Source: Gracilariopsis chorda | Taxonomy: Eukaryota; Rhodophyta; Florideophyceae; Gracilariales; Gracilariaceae | Length of the DNA: 64,000 bases | Direction of reading: 5' to 3' | Assembly (NCBI GenBank): GCA_003194525.1 | Contig: NBIV01000143.1 | Span: 124,001-188,000 of the forward strand | Shown here: positions 48,424 to 57,926 of the stretch, piece after piece | Numbering within the stretch: the stretch's first letter is position 1 | Layout of the letters: the number at the start of each line of letters is the position of its first letter | Program-made: the position numbers and the translations under genes | Notes under the pieces: generated by a model | What the model was told of the DNA's origin: nothing | What the model saw: only the letters and a program-made list of their open reading frames with translations | Database searches by the model: none

Positions 48424-49187
48424 TTATCCTCTCATTCCACGCCTCCTCTTCAACCGACTCTCACCTTCTATTCCTTCGTCGTCCTTCTCCTCCAACCTCT
48501 TCCTTACAGCCCCTCGACCGGGAGTAACAGGAGTGCCTTCCCCGACAACAGCTCTCCCTTCCGCATCACACACCTTCTTCTGCATTTCCTCGATTAGATG
48601 CACAGCCCTACCAACCAGTAAAAGTTGCTTCTCCAACACCAAAACCCGTCTACGCATCTCCTCGTTCTCCTTCCACAGTCTCCTCAGCTCCTCACCCACA
48701 CACGCCACAACCCCATCGACATGCATTTCCGCCCACACCCCAGCCTCCCTTGCCCTCCTACGCAGCTCAGCCACAGCACCCATAGGCACCCCTTCCTCTG
48801 AAGAACTCAGCACCATCCCATCCCCCCCATCTCCACCACAACCTCCTCGATACACTCATCCAAACGCTCCTTAAGCCCTCCGCCCACGCTCCTCACCATT
48901 TTCTTCACATCGCGGTAAAACCGACTCATTCGCCCCGCCCCACCTCCTCCTCCTCCCCGTCCTCCTCGACTTCCCTCGCCCTCACTTCCCTCCCCCCCAT
49001 CCCCTCCCATCATCGTCCCAACCCCAAGCTCCCCGAACCCAACAACGTTCCTTCCCTTGCCCTCTTCACCATCACCCTTCCCTTCCTCCTCCTTCTTCGT
49101 CCTTGGAGGCGTCTCGGGGACCTCCCTCTTCTCCACTTTATCCAACAACGCCAGTAGCTCCTCATCATTCACGTCTTCGCTAGACAT
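48424..49187 (-). pseudogene. coiled-coil protein gene with a 1-base frameshift in a C run
   Basis: Two overlapping frames fit as one protein of about 255 residues. The first (ATG at 49187, MSSEDVNDEELLALLDKVE) is acidic, then Glu/Lys/Gly-rich, with a basic part (MSRFYRDVKKMVRSV). The second has a coiled coil (LRRLWKENEEMRRRV LVLEKQLLL) and a basic C-terminus KRRRGMRG, a possible nuclear signal. They would be joined by one extra base in the C run at about 48824-48830. This may be a true mutation or a sequencing slip. I do not recognise the family. It is not transposon-like, so probably a host gene. Confidence 0.55.
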
Positions 49188-49288
49188 GGCTACTACACGC
49201 CCCACCACAACGGCGCTCCCGTTCCTATCCCAACCACCAAGCGAGCACTCCCCAGGTACTTATCCAACCGCATTTTTTCACTCGCCCG

Positions 49289-49298
49289 TTTTCGCGCC
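49289..49298 (-). promoter_or_regulatory. E2F-like site upstream of the coiled-coil gene
   Basis: TTTTCGCGCC on the plus strand, about 100 bp upstream of the ATG at 49187; matches the TTTSGCGC core of E2F sites, which drive S-phase genes in plants, animals and algae. One short match only. Confidence 0.35.
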
Positions 49299-49429
49299 AT
49301 TTCCCACCGAGTCGTGTCCCACCAATAATCTGAAACGAAAAATTTAGAACGACATTAGTTTAACACTTCCTTCAGTTTACAACTCTATCACACTAACTTA
49401 GGTATGTACAGGTAGAACTACGAACGTGT

Positions 49430-50293
49430 CTAAAGAAATGGTTCAAAACGAGAACCAACAGGCCTACAGTGCTCTCCTAGATTCGCAACATACCTTCGAA
49501 AATGGTACTCCAAGTCCATATCCACAGCCATACCCAAAAGAAGCAGCACGAAAAAGATAGTATTCTCCACTACAGGCGCGAGTCCCCTTACCTTGTGCAA
49601 AGAAGTATCGCTCAGGAACGTGAAAATCAAGTAGGTAAACACAACAGGGAACACCCTTCCGATATAGAGCCTCATAGTAGCCACACCATCTCTAAACCCA
49701 AGCACCTTATTCAAACCACCGTATACGGTCCTGCACACATCCAAAATCAGCCCAACACTACCTCTCTGCACATATGGGAGCTCTCTCTCATTGTTAATGC
49801 TGTCCCTAGTCACAAAAAACATCGTTAGCCGTTCAACCACATACGACATACCCCCAAACATGAAACCACCAGTGAAAAATGCAAGAGCACCAGTCCTAAG
49901 TTCCATTCCAATCGAAATTGGCGCTTCCAAGAAGTGATAGCCAACAAAAATACAAACATTCAACGGCAAAAGACCTGCCATCGTGAATCCAAGTAGTCTG
50001 TTTCGAATCACAGAAATCCGTGCCATTCGCTGGCTGTCCCGCAAAGGTACGTATGCCAATGAACCAAAATGCCTTCTATGCAATGCAAACACCATATCGA
50101 AGATAAACAAATGCAAAACAGTCTCCAGAATTACCACAATCAACATCTTCGGAGACATTCGAACATCCCCTACCACATAATGCATCAAAAGCGGTTTCAA
50201 TACCCCATAAAGAGCACCAATGGCTAATGAAAACAGAAACGCATATGCGCACCAAGCCCATGCTTTTCGCTTTTCCTCGCGTAGTCGGCATTT
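49430..50293 (-). CDS. multi-pass membrane protein of unknown function
   Basis: The frame is open from 50293 (after a TAG at 50294-50296) to the stop at 49430; there is no ATG before the Met about 35 codons in, so an upstream exon or a later start is likely. About six hydrophobic segments: WCAYAFLFSLAIGALYGVL, MLIVVILETVLHLFIFD, LLGFTMAGLLPLNVCIFVGY, TGALAFFTGGFMFGGMSYVV, VFPVVFTYLIFTFL and ENTIFFVLLLLGMAVDM, separated by basic loops (RRHF, RNR). Good codon continuity over 280 codons and a hydrophobicity pattern unlike antisense frames support a real gene. I cannot name the family. Confidence 0.6.
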   Translation of the reverse strand, partial: KCRLREEKRKAWAWCAYAFLFSLAIGALYGVLKPLLMHYVVGDVRMSPKMLIVVILETVLHLFIFDMVFALHRRHFGSLAYVPLRDSQRMARISVIRNRLLGFTMAGLLPLNVCIFVGYHFLEAPISIGMELRTGALAFFTGGFMFGGMSYVVERLTMFFVTRDSINNERELPYVQRGSVGLILDVCRTVYGGLNKVLGFRDGVATMRLYIGRVFPVVFTYLIFTFLSDTSLHKVRGLAPVVENTIFFVLLLLGMAVDMDLEYHFRRYVANLGEHCRPVGSRFEPFL

Positions 50294-50604
50294 CTATGTC
50301 AGGCCTTCGCAGCGAAGCGGATTTCCTGGGACAATGCTTCTTCGTCTTCGTAGAACTCTTATTCCGGCCAAGAACCACGCTGCAATCTTGAAGCGTTCGC
50401 GTGATCAAGTTGTCGTGGCACCCAGTCGCGTAAGATGCTCTCGTGATCACGTCTGCTCGGTTCAGGCGACGTGAGCATCTATACTTTTGAAATACATGGT
50501 ATTGAAGACGTTTCCTGACAACCATTAAGTTCATTTAGGCGGCGCTGCAATGCACCTGTAATGATTTTGCATTGGTATTCGAAGTTTGTTTTTGGGGGTG
50601 GCGG

Positions 50605-50743
50605 CCAGCAGTTCCGAAAATCAAAAAATTAGTTTAAAATTAGTGTCTGGAATGAACGGACATCTGCGGTACGACCTAGTAGGTCATGGGCGGAAGATGC
50701 ATGGTTCATTTTACACTAATTTTTTGATTTTCTGAACAGCTGG
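50605..50743. repeat. 139-bp unit with 29-bp inverted ends
   Basis: 50605-50633 and 50715-50743 are near-perfect reverse complements (CCAGCAGTTCCGAAAATC ... against GATTTTCTGAACAGCTGG). The centre has the palindrome GACCTAGTAGGTC. It ends just before the methyltransferase frame. GTTCCG at 50611 and TTTTCTGAACAG ending at 50740 would also serve as splice sites, so it could be a MITE or an intron with inverted-repeat ends. Confidence 0.75.
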
Positions 50744-51810
50744 GTGGGGATAATGAGGTCGAAGAGGTGGTGGAGAGTGTGGCTGCTCCAAGAGCTACTA
50801 CTGGTCTGCAGACAACGACATTGTCTCAGAGACTGACGTACAGCGTGAAGGAGACTGGTGTTCAACCTCCACCGTATCCGAAGACTTTAGATCAGTTGAT
50901 GTCGTACGAGTACTGTGAGAGGCAGATGTCCCGCAGCTTCCGTCTTCACAACTGCAGTTTCCAAGACCTTGTCAAAGTCGACGACAACAAGTCCGGGGAC
51001 AGCGAACTATCCATTGAAGGAAGGGTACAGTTCGTGCTTTCGGATCCCCCATATGGGACTCGTGCAGAGCGTAATCGGGAGAACAGTGGTCATGATGTTC
51101 TCACCGAGAAGACCATGGCCCGGGCATGGAAAAGAATTTCAAAGTTGCTACGTCCCGGTGGGCATGTTATATTGTTCTGCTCGTGGGATCAGATACAGAA
51201 GTGGCGGGAGGTGCTGCGGAGTGTTACGTACACAGATGACTCTGGCACAACTCGTTTTTCTTTTGTCGTGGACGAACAACCCCTCCAGTTCGTACGATCC
51301 ATGGGGAACTCGATGGGTAATCCGGGAAGGCGGAGCTGTCGGCTGTACCAGACGTCGGAGTATGCCGTACATGCAGTGCGCTCTGGGGTCCCGTATTCCC
51401 AACAGCACAGAATGGTGAACTATGAGAACTTTAATTTTATCCCTTCACGCTACCCGGCATATCACGCAATCATAGACCAGGTGCCGCCTATGTCTTATGG
51501 CGAAACTCTGCTATGGAATGTGACAAACTCGGAGAGAATCACTACGAGGAAAAAGGTGCGACCGGAACAGAAGTGTAGGGCATTGCTGAAGGAACTCATT
51601 TGCAGGTTTAGTCAGCCAGGAGACCTAGTGGTTGACCTCTTTGCGGGGACGTTCTCTACAGCGATGGCATGCATGGAACTGCCGAAGCACCGGATATTTG
51701 TAGGATGTGAAGACGATAAAGCTTGCTTTGAACACGCAAAGCATGCTGCTATTGTTCGTTTTGCTTCTATAATCCGGGAGGGAAACACCAATCTTGAGAA
51801 GAACCAATAG
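50741..51810 (+). CDS. DNA N4-cytosine/N6-adenine methyltransferase, class beta, bacterial type
   Basis: The frame is open from about 50741; the first ATG is at 50899 (residue 45 of the frame counted from 50767), so the start is uncertain and may lie in an upstream exon. Catalytic motif IV is DPPYG at residues 93-97 (from 50767). AdoMet motif I is VVDLFAGT (FAGT at 292-295). Motif IV before motif I, with about 195 residues between for target recognition, is the beta-class order of bacterial N4C/N6A enzymes, and differs from MT-A70 (METTL3-like, DPPW). The product would methylate an exocyclic amino group of DNA C or A. The stop is TAG at 51808-51810. It is followed by a SET-like frame in the same phase. 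Bacterial-type enzymes of this kind are rare in eukaryotes and were taken up by transfer in bdelloid rotifers. Confidence 0.82.
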
Positions 51811-51819
51811 CTCAGGAAG

Positions 51820-52212
51820 ATGGCCCATACTGTTGTCATCGCATTTCCAATGGGCAGATTGAGGCATACCTTGTCATGGAAGGCAGTCAATGGCTTTTCT
51901 CCGTACCAGATGCTTCCCCCACACGTCGTCCAGTTCCTGTCGACGCTGTGGAGAAGTGAAGAGGTAGCCAAATTGGGTAAGAGCAGGACCTTCGATCAAT
52001 GGTCTAGCGTGGTGCAGGGTAGGATGAATCTGGAGAACATGAACTTGCTGCTGGCAATGGAAGCTGTGCATTATGGACTACGAATCAGCAAGTCTACTAT
52101 TCGCCACGATAACGCTGGTGTTGGAGTGTTTCCAACTCGTCGAATTGCTGTAGGGGAGGTAGTGTGCTACTTCTATGGGACACTCGTGTATCATGATCTG
52201 ACGTGGAATTGA
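51820..52212 (+). CDS. SET-like N-terminal segment, in frame with the methyltransferase
   Basis: ATG at 51820, six bases after the methyltransferase stop and in the same frame, so one changed codon would give a fusion. Residues about 90-125 read IRHDNAGVGVFPTRRIAVGEVVC then YFYGTLV, the opening pattern of SET domains (x-GxGVFAxxxIxxGExVxxYxGxxV). The later SET motifs (NHSCxPN, Tyr) are not visible. It stops at TGA 52210-52212 right after this pattern, and the next frame (52203) overlaps by 10 bases, so a frameshift may cut the domain. SET domains methylate lysines of histones. Confidence 0.55.
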   Translation: MAHTVVIAFPMGRLRHTLSWKAVNGFSPYQMLPPHVVQFLSTLWRSEEVAKLGKSRTFDQWSSVVQGRMNLENMNLLLAMEAVHYGLRISKSTIRHDNAGVGVFPTRRIAVGEVVCYFYGTLVYHDLTWN

Positions 52213-52691
52213 AGAAGCAGTTAGAGGAAGCGAGAAGCAAGTTAATGGGAAAGGAGGTAGAGAAGAGCCGAATCTTATGTGCATGGAGAATGAGTGCGAT
52301 TGACGATCTTACATATTCTGGATTTCAAGTTGCTCGAAGGTTAAGGGACTTTGGTGGGGAGGACATGTACTTTAAGAACGGAGCTGCGGTAGAAGTGCTG
52401 GCAGAGTTTATGGGATATGAGGTGGTACCGGGAGGCGAAGGGAAGACAGATTATGTGGATGGAACTGTGATGCATTTGGCACGCTTGGATGCTTGGATCG
52501 GATGTGTTTTGACTGCGTTGGACACGAATGTGGGCCGTGGAGGAAAACGGCAGTTATTGTTTTCAAAGTTGTTTGGTGAGTATCTCCCGCTTGCTCTGGA
52601 GAACATAATTGGGGTGGCATGGGAGAGAGTGAGGGAACGGCACCATGAGGAATTGGAGAATGTTTGGATGTCTTGGAGTAGTGAGATTTGA
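52203..52691 (+). CDS. unknown acidic protein following the SET-like segment
   Basis: 162 codons from GTG at 52203 (first ATG a little later), overlapping the SET-like frame by 10 bases in another phase. It starts with a helical ELKKQLEEARSKL stretch, then an unknown globular part (FQVARRLRDFGGEDMYFKNG; ARLDAWIGCVLTALDTN) and a helical C-terminus. It may be the continuation of the SET protein after a frameshift. Its last 280 bases overlap the opposite-strand transposase frame. No family recognised. Confidence 0.45.
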   Translation: MELKKQLEEARSKLMGKEVEKSRILCAWRMSAIDDLTYSGFQVARRLRDFGGEDMYFKNGAAVEVLAEFMGYEVVPGGEGKTDYVDGTVMHLARLDAWIGCVLTALDTNVGRGGKRQLLFSKLFGEYLPLALENIIGVAWERVRERHHEELENVWMSWSSEI

Positions 52692-54924
52692 AGAGGACGT
52701 GGGCATGTTCGAATATGCCTGCGTCGTTGAAGTGCAGACCTCCGTATCTACGTATGTCGTCGACGATGTGATCGAGGAGATGGAACTTGAGGGTACCGAG
52801 GTGCGAAGAGTGGTAGGGTCCGAGGACGGTGGTGGCTGTGAGTTTGAAGGATCTGATCTGTCGTTCGAGTGATTTGAGAGAGTCTTCGGTCCATTCGGAA
52901 GTGGAGTTGTATCGCATGGCGTAGAGAACGAGATCTGTGTACTTGGTGAAGACGGAAGTGATTGGGGAGGAGTCGATTTCGTTGCAGCATCTGTCGAAGA
53001 ATGCTCCGATGAAGGGGAATACCATGTCGAGTGCGCGGTAATCTTTTGCTTCGAGCATTCCACGGAGTCCTTCTGTGGTGAAGAAGCCGTTAAGAGCTTG
53101 AGCGTTGTCGGAGGTGGAGAAGTCTATGTGGAGTCCAGTTGCAGGGGAATCTTTTTCGATGGCCGCAAGAATGGAGTTGGAGTGTTTGAGGATGGAGGTG
53201 CGGATGGATTGGAAGGATCTCTTGGATTTGCTGGGACCGACAATGGAGAAGAGGGAATCGGATCGGAGACGTTCGATTGCGGTGGCTTTGATGAGTTTAG
53301 AGACGCCGAGGTGGAAGTTATGCAGTGGCTCGAAGGCGAAGATGTTGTAAGAAGAGAGAAGCGGAGTGATGTTGAAGATGGGGTTTGATTCGAAGAGAGA
53401 AGTGTACTTTGCGAGGGAGAGAGAATGAAGTGCTGTTGCTGCCTCTTCTTTTTTGGTGCGTGCCACTTTTGGTTTCCGGGCGAGTTGCGCTTCCTCGGAT
53501 TCGCGGAGAAGGCAGGTGTGCTGTCTGCGATTGGTTCGAGTTTGGAGTTGTGTGCGGAAGGGGATGGGATCTGTATTGAGGAAGAGGTGTTCCCGAGGGA
53601 CGGTGCATCTCGGGCAAGGGTGCTGCGGCCGTGTTCCGTGGGAGATGGCGAGGATGTCCTTTGCTTCGGGGATGTCTGCACAATAGCTGGCGAGGATGGG
53701 GTGGCAGTGGCGGAGGACACCGTGAGCGTCACGGAAGGAGAATCCTGGGAGCGCAGAGGTGAGGAGTGGGTTGAGGATGGTAGAGATGGCGCGCTGAATG
53801 AGGTTCATTTTGGTCTCGCGTGGGATGTTGGAGGATGATTTCGGGACGTAGTCGCCGCCGTCGTCGAAGGCGGTAAACGGGGAGAAGGAGGTTGGAAGGT
53901 ATCCGAGGAGTGTGAGATTTTCGGATATACACTTTCGGCGGAGGGCATCGGAGAAGTTGAGAAACGTGACGTGGAGGGGGTAGGAATTGACGGAGGAGCT
54001 TTTCAGGGAGGTTGCGGACTTGTCCGAGTAGAGCTGGACGAGGCCGATGAATGATTCGATACCGGTTTCCTGGGGGGTGTGCCAGACGATGTCATCGACG
54101 GGGGACTGCATAATTTCCTGTTTGATGGCTGGGACGACTTTCTTTCCGAGGGCTGCAGCCATGGGATGTGCGAAACCCGGGTGACCAGAAGACGAAGAAG
54201 ATGAGGAAGATTGAGATACCGGCTGGAAGAAGGTGTTGTTGAGGTGTGCGAGTGCGAGTTGTTGCTTGAGGACGTCGATGGCACGTTTCTGGAAGAGGGT
54301 TGCGGAGAAGGTGTTGCGCTTGTCTGTGACGGTGGAAGGGATGAAGCCGTTGGAGCTGATGCGTTGCTTGAAGAGGTCCTCTTGCAGTGCGAGGCACTGC
54401 CTGGCGGAGGAGATGGAGGTCTGGAAGGAGGACTTGGAGAAGTCTGGATGGTTGAGGATGGAGATGAGCTCGTCTGCTTTGCGGGTGCTGACGGAGGATG
54501 CGATGGAGGAGATGTAGAGGACGAGTTGTTCGAGATGAGGGTTGTCGGCGAGAGGGGAAGGGGAACGAGAAGGGGGCGGGAGAAGGGGGTTTGAGGAGGA
54601 GACGGAGCCGATGGCGTGACTTGCGATATGGTAAGCGTCTTGGGTTTGAAGAGAGAGGGAAGCCTGTTGAAGTTCATATGGATCATCATCGGCGAGGGGG
54701 ACGTTGTTGGAAGGACGGTGAGAGGGAAGGGGAGGAGAATTGATGGAGAGGTTGGGAACGGATTTTCGCTTCTTGGTCCTGGGAGGGAACTGAACTGGAG
54801 CGGTGCCTGTGGAGGAGGAACGCTTGTTGGCGGTGAGGCGATGGGGGCACCTGCGTTGGTGACTCTGAAGAGAGTATGTGGTGCGGCCGTGGAAGGAGCA
54901 GCGAGGGTAGCAACAGGGGAACAT
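52408..54924 (-). CDS. Plavaka-type transposase (CACTA-related DNA transposon)
   Basis: 838 codons from the ATG at 54924; the open frame reaches 55128, but the chosen start puts the family's N-terminal zinc finger first (CCYPRC at 4-9, H22, C26). Residues 40-250 are low-complexity Ser/Pro. Then LYSDKSATS with Asp 301, a likely DDE aspartate; YPLHVTFLNF..ALRRK (315-331), matching the YPxYxTIGNIxxxxRxK signature; HCHPILASYCADIPE (406-420); the zinc pair CPRC at 437-440; PLHNFHLG at 533-540; and KFHLLDHIVDDIRRYG with FEHAH near the end. After about 52690 the frame lies opposite the plus-strand gene and may be only chance. It would cut and paste its own element in the nucleus. The long Ser/Pro frames on the other strand are shadows. 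Confidence 0.78.
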   Translation of the reverse strand: MFPCCYPRCSFHGRTTYSLQSHQRRCPHRLTANKRSSSTGTAPVQFPPRTKKRKSVPNLSINSPPLPSHRPSNNVPLADDDPYELQQASLSLQTQDAYHIASHAIGSVSSSNPLLPPPSRSPSPLADNPHLEQLVLYISSIASSVSTRKADELISILNHPDFSKSSFQTSISSARQCLALQEDLFKQRISSNGFIPSTVTDKRNTFSATLFQKRAIDVLKQQLALAHLNNTFFQPVSQSSSSSSSSGHPGFAHPMAAALGKKVVPAIKQEIMQSPVDDIVWHTPQETGIESFIGLVQLYSDKSATSLKSSSVNSYPLHVTFLNFSDALRRKCISENLTLLGYLPTSFSPFTAFDDGGDYVPKSSSNIPRETKMNLIQRAISTILNPLLTSALPGFSFRDAHGVLRHCHPILASYCADIPEAKDILAISHGTRPQHPCPRCTVPREHLFLNTDPIPFRTQLQTRTNRRQHTCLLRESEEAQLARKPKVARTKKEEAATALHSLSLAKYTSLFESNPIFNITPLLSSYNIFAFEPLHNFHLGVSKLIKATAIERLRSDSLFSIVGPSKSKRSFQSIRTSILKHSNSILAAIEKDSPATGLHIDFSTSDNAQALNGFFTTEGLRGMLEAKDYRALDMVFPFIGAFFDRCCNEIDSSPITSVFTKYTDLVLYAMRYNSTSEWTEDSLKSLERQIRSFKLTATTVLGPYHSSHLGTLKFHLLDHIVDDIRRYGGLHFNDAGIFEHAHVLFKSHYSKTSKHSPIPHGAVPSLSPMPPQLCSPEQAGDTHQTTLKTITAVFLHGPHSCPTQSKHIRSKHPSVPNASQFHPHNLSSLRLPVPPHIP

Positions 54925-55260
54925 GGTGCGGGAAGGAGAGTTGAAGGATTGGAAGGAGAAAGGGGAGGAAAGGGGTTGGAGAGCGAAATGCGGGAGCGTA
55001 ATTATTATGGCGCACGGGGATGAAGTGGAGCAGGTGATGCCGAGCGTTTTGCGCTGGGTCGTGGACTGGTGCATGCTATGCAAGGCCGCAGACACTGACA
55101 ACGAGTGAAGGATAGCGAGGGCTATCATGTTTTGTAAACTCTAATGTATTTCCTATATATGTATTTATCTGAGCATCCTATCCTTCTATTTGAAGGGGCA
55201 GTTCCGGTGGTCCGGTCAGATTTTCAATCTCACGTTCACATGTGAAGGTATGTAGTAGTG

Positions 55261-55293
55261 GAGTCTGGACTCCACTTCGCGGAGTCCGGACTC
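55261..55293. terminator. strong hairpin followed by T-run
   Basis: GAGTCTGGACTCC (55261-55273), loop ACTTCGC, GGAGTCCGGACTC (55281-55293), with one G-T pair, then GGTTTTTGG. It looks like a bacterial terminator but lies in eukaryotic DNA about 340 bp upstream of the transposase start, so a foldback or transposon-end role is as likely. Confidence 0.4.
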
Positions 55294-55492
55294 GGTTTTT
55301 GGTCCGAAATAACTTGGAAATAGGAAGTGCTTTACTAGTTTATACTTTCAAAAAACTAGCAGTGTTGAATGTGTGAAAATATTTTGATGGAAATTGATTC
55401 ATTCAAAAGTGGGTTTTAAGAGTCGATATCCGTCCATTTCAATTCTTTCCCTTTTGATTGTCAAACTAGCATTCCGAAAACACCGACGAAAG

Positions 55493-56047
55493 TGTGACTC
55501 AGCTCTGAGTTTATGGCATATGCGAGGTGTCCAACTCCTATCGGTCTTTTACCGCGTCCAGTCTCGTTATAATCACCCGCGCAGTATCGAATAGAACCGC
55601 TGATCTGTCTTATCATGTGGGTTTACCCACTCTCAACTCTTGTTACCGTTTTGGATACTTTCTTATAATCGGAACAGATATTGGTTCGAATCAGTATTGA
55701 GGTTTCCCTTGCTGGCTGAATAAGCAACACCTCTACCTTTGGGTGTTTTTTGGATTTCCGCACAATCCGCTGGGTTGTATCTTTTTTTCCTGATTATTTT
55801 CCTCCTTTTCCCTTTTTTCCATTGGATTCTGCGTGAAATGGAACACTGTGTACACGAACCTTTGCAATAAGTCGACCCGCTGATAACCCGATTCTCGGTA
55901 GCACCCCCGTCGTTATAGCTGGAAGCCACCTCAGTTTTACTCCTGAACACCGTGCGGTACGGAAAGCCCTGTTGCTGCACCTTCCTTGCAAGAGAGCAAC
56001 CCCGCGAACACCTTGGGAGGATCTCATGTCTAGGAATATTGCTCCAA
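55493..56047 (+). repeat. LTR relic of family B (solo or truncated)
   Basis: Collinear with 37350-37886: shared TGTGACTC start, CTGATCTGTCTTA block, GAACACCGTGCGGTAC block and the CTAGGAATATTG end. No gag follows and no target duplication was found, so it is a solo LTR whose duplication has decayed or a truncated one. Confidence 0.75.
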
Positions 56048-57926
56048 AGAGATGTGTTCGTGTCATATTGGCGTCATGACACCAAGATGTCCACTCTCCG
56101 TTTGCTTGGGGTAGAAATGACGATTGGGTTACTCTTTTCTCCAAAAGATCGAGTAGAGTAAGTCTAGATAGCGTAGACACATTAGAAAGAGTGCTAGAGA
56201 CCACTATAATCAAAATGATGTATATAGTACCTAAAATCTAACGGAACCTAATTCCGCAGTGTCTCAGACCTAATATAAATTGCCTAAAACCAGGGCCCTA
56301 CAATTAATACCCACCACCATTACTCAAACGACGGCTTCAGAATGCACCACGCAGTCGTGAAGCAAGCTGAGGAAGAAGGGATGTCGTAGAATGGCCCAAC
56401 GCGAGCATGATACAGGCAGGAGTTGAAGGGAGCTGGGCAGAGAGATGCAAGACACAAATCAAGACCAAGGTGGACAAGATGCTGGGGTGAACCGATCGGG
56501 CGACCCAACCTGGAACTCTGGGACGTGGTAAACGTGACGGAATGGAGGGGCTTGAAGCCAATCTCTTCACGTATGCAGATATTTCCGCACGACCCTACTA
56601 GGTTTTAACTATGTGTTATCTGTTGAAAGTAAATGGCCCCATTCAGAGCGAACACTGGCTCAGATTTCTTGGGAATTTATAGTAGCTAAGGGGCTCTATC
56701 GGTGCCAACGAGCATATTTACTGTAGCGGAAACGCCGGTCCTCGTGATGAGTAAGGCCAGACGTCATCTCACCAAAAAGTGTAGTGTCTAGTTTTAGTGA
56801 TCGATACAGACAGTTTATTACCTCGTATAACTATTAAAAACGGTAAAAGAGTAGCGGTATACAACGGCCAACGTTTTCCGCAAACTAGCTGATCATACCT
56901 GACGCAGTTGTCTGTTTGGCCGTGCAGCCCTTGAGCAGCGTCTCCTCACTACTACAGTTCGGATCACTGAGCTCATCTTTTGACCGGGCTTTCCAGGAAA
57001 CCGCTGAGGCATTTCCAACAGGTCGGCACCGTACACCAAGCACTGTGCTTCCCCACAGAATGTCGTACTAACCAGAATCCATTCTCTGGTAACAAGTCCG
57101 AGCAGACGCAACTTCTGATACAAGACCGCGAAGCAAAACGGCGATGCACAAAGCTGGCATAACTAGACCGCAGAATCAGCTCAAGAGGGAATCACCACAT
57201 TTGAGGAAGCGATCAAAATGTAGAACCGAAATTTTTCATAGCAATATCTAGAGCTGGATACTCTGCAGACAAACACAGCACGCTCACTCTTCTTGACTGC
57301 GCTGAAAGTCACGTATCCGTTCATGACAGAAAACTCTTCTGAGCATAAAGAACAATGCAGTTTTAAGTGGTTTGAAATTTGGACTGCGATATACAAATAC
57401 AGGAATTTGAAAGATAGAGCTCAAACTTGGTAACGGGATCACTTTGGGCACGGAAAATGCGCCTTTCTCTGAAGTACATCTTATATGATTATCTGCTCTG
57501 GCAAACCACACTCATGTGGAATTCTGAATCACGGACGGTCCTCCTGGGTTCATTATTAAGAATCCAATCTCAAACAAGTACTACACAAGTCCCTACCGGG
57601 GGATGGACTCTATCCTGCTCCCAATCCGACACCACCACCACATTCTCAAACCACAATACCTCAGCCAGTAAATATAGCCGAGAAATTTGCATGAGAAATT
57701 AGGACACTCTGGAAAGAGAAACTACTCTCTTGTATTCACCAGTCGGAACTTATCTCGGACCTATATCAATCAGAATTAAACACTATCTATTGTAATCCAT
57801 ACGTAGAAGCCCGAACTTAGGCGAGCACTACCCATTCGCTCTACATAAGTGCCATCACAACCACTTGATATGAAACAGACAGATCTAAATGGAACTATCC
57901 CCCAAACATCAATACAAGGTTCCAAT
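56048..57926. other. no gene recognised
   Basis: Short frames on both strands, none with a motif. Lies between the family B LTR relic and the inverted gag of copia-2. The left end of copia-2 should be near 57900, but no LTR is there. Confidence 0.35.

Noticed and set aside
50899-51810. MT-A70 (METTL3/METTL4-like) RNA or DNA methyltransferase
   Set aside because: Motif is DPPY, not DPPW, and motif IV precedes motif I as in bacterial class beta enzymes.
52408-52690. Transposase C-terminus read as genuine to 52408
   Set aside because: This part lies opposite the plus-strand frame 52203-52691, and family motifs end before it; treated as uncertain rather than supported.
52748-54743. Many Ser/Pro-, Thr- or Gly/Glu-rich open frames on both strands (e.g. 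54003-54689, 53124-53732, 54211-54594)
   Set aside because: They are shadow frames of the Plavaka-type transposase gene; its low-complexity Ser/Pro codons keep other frames open.
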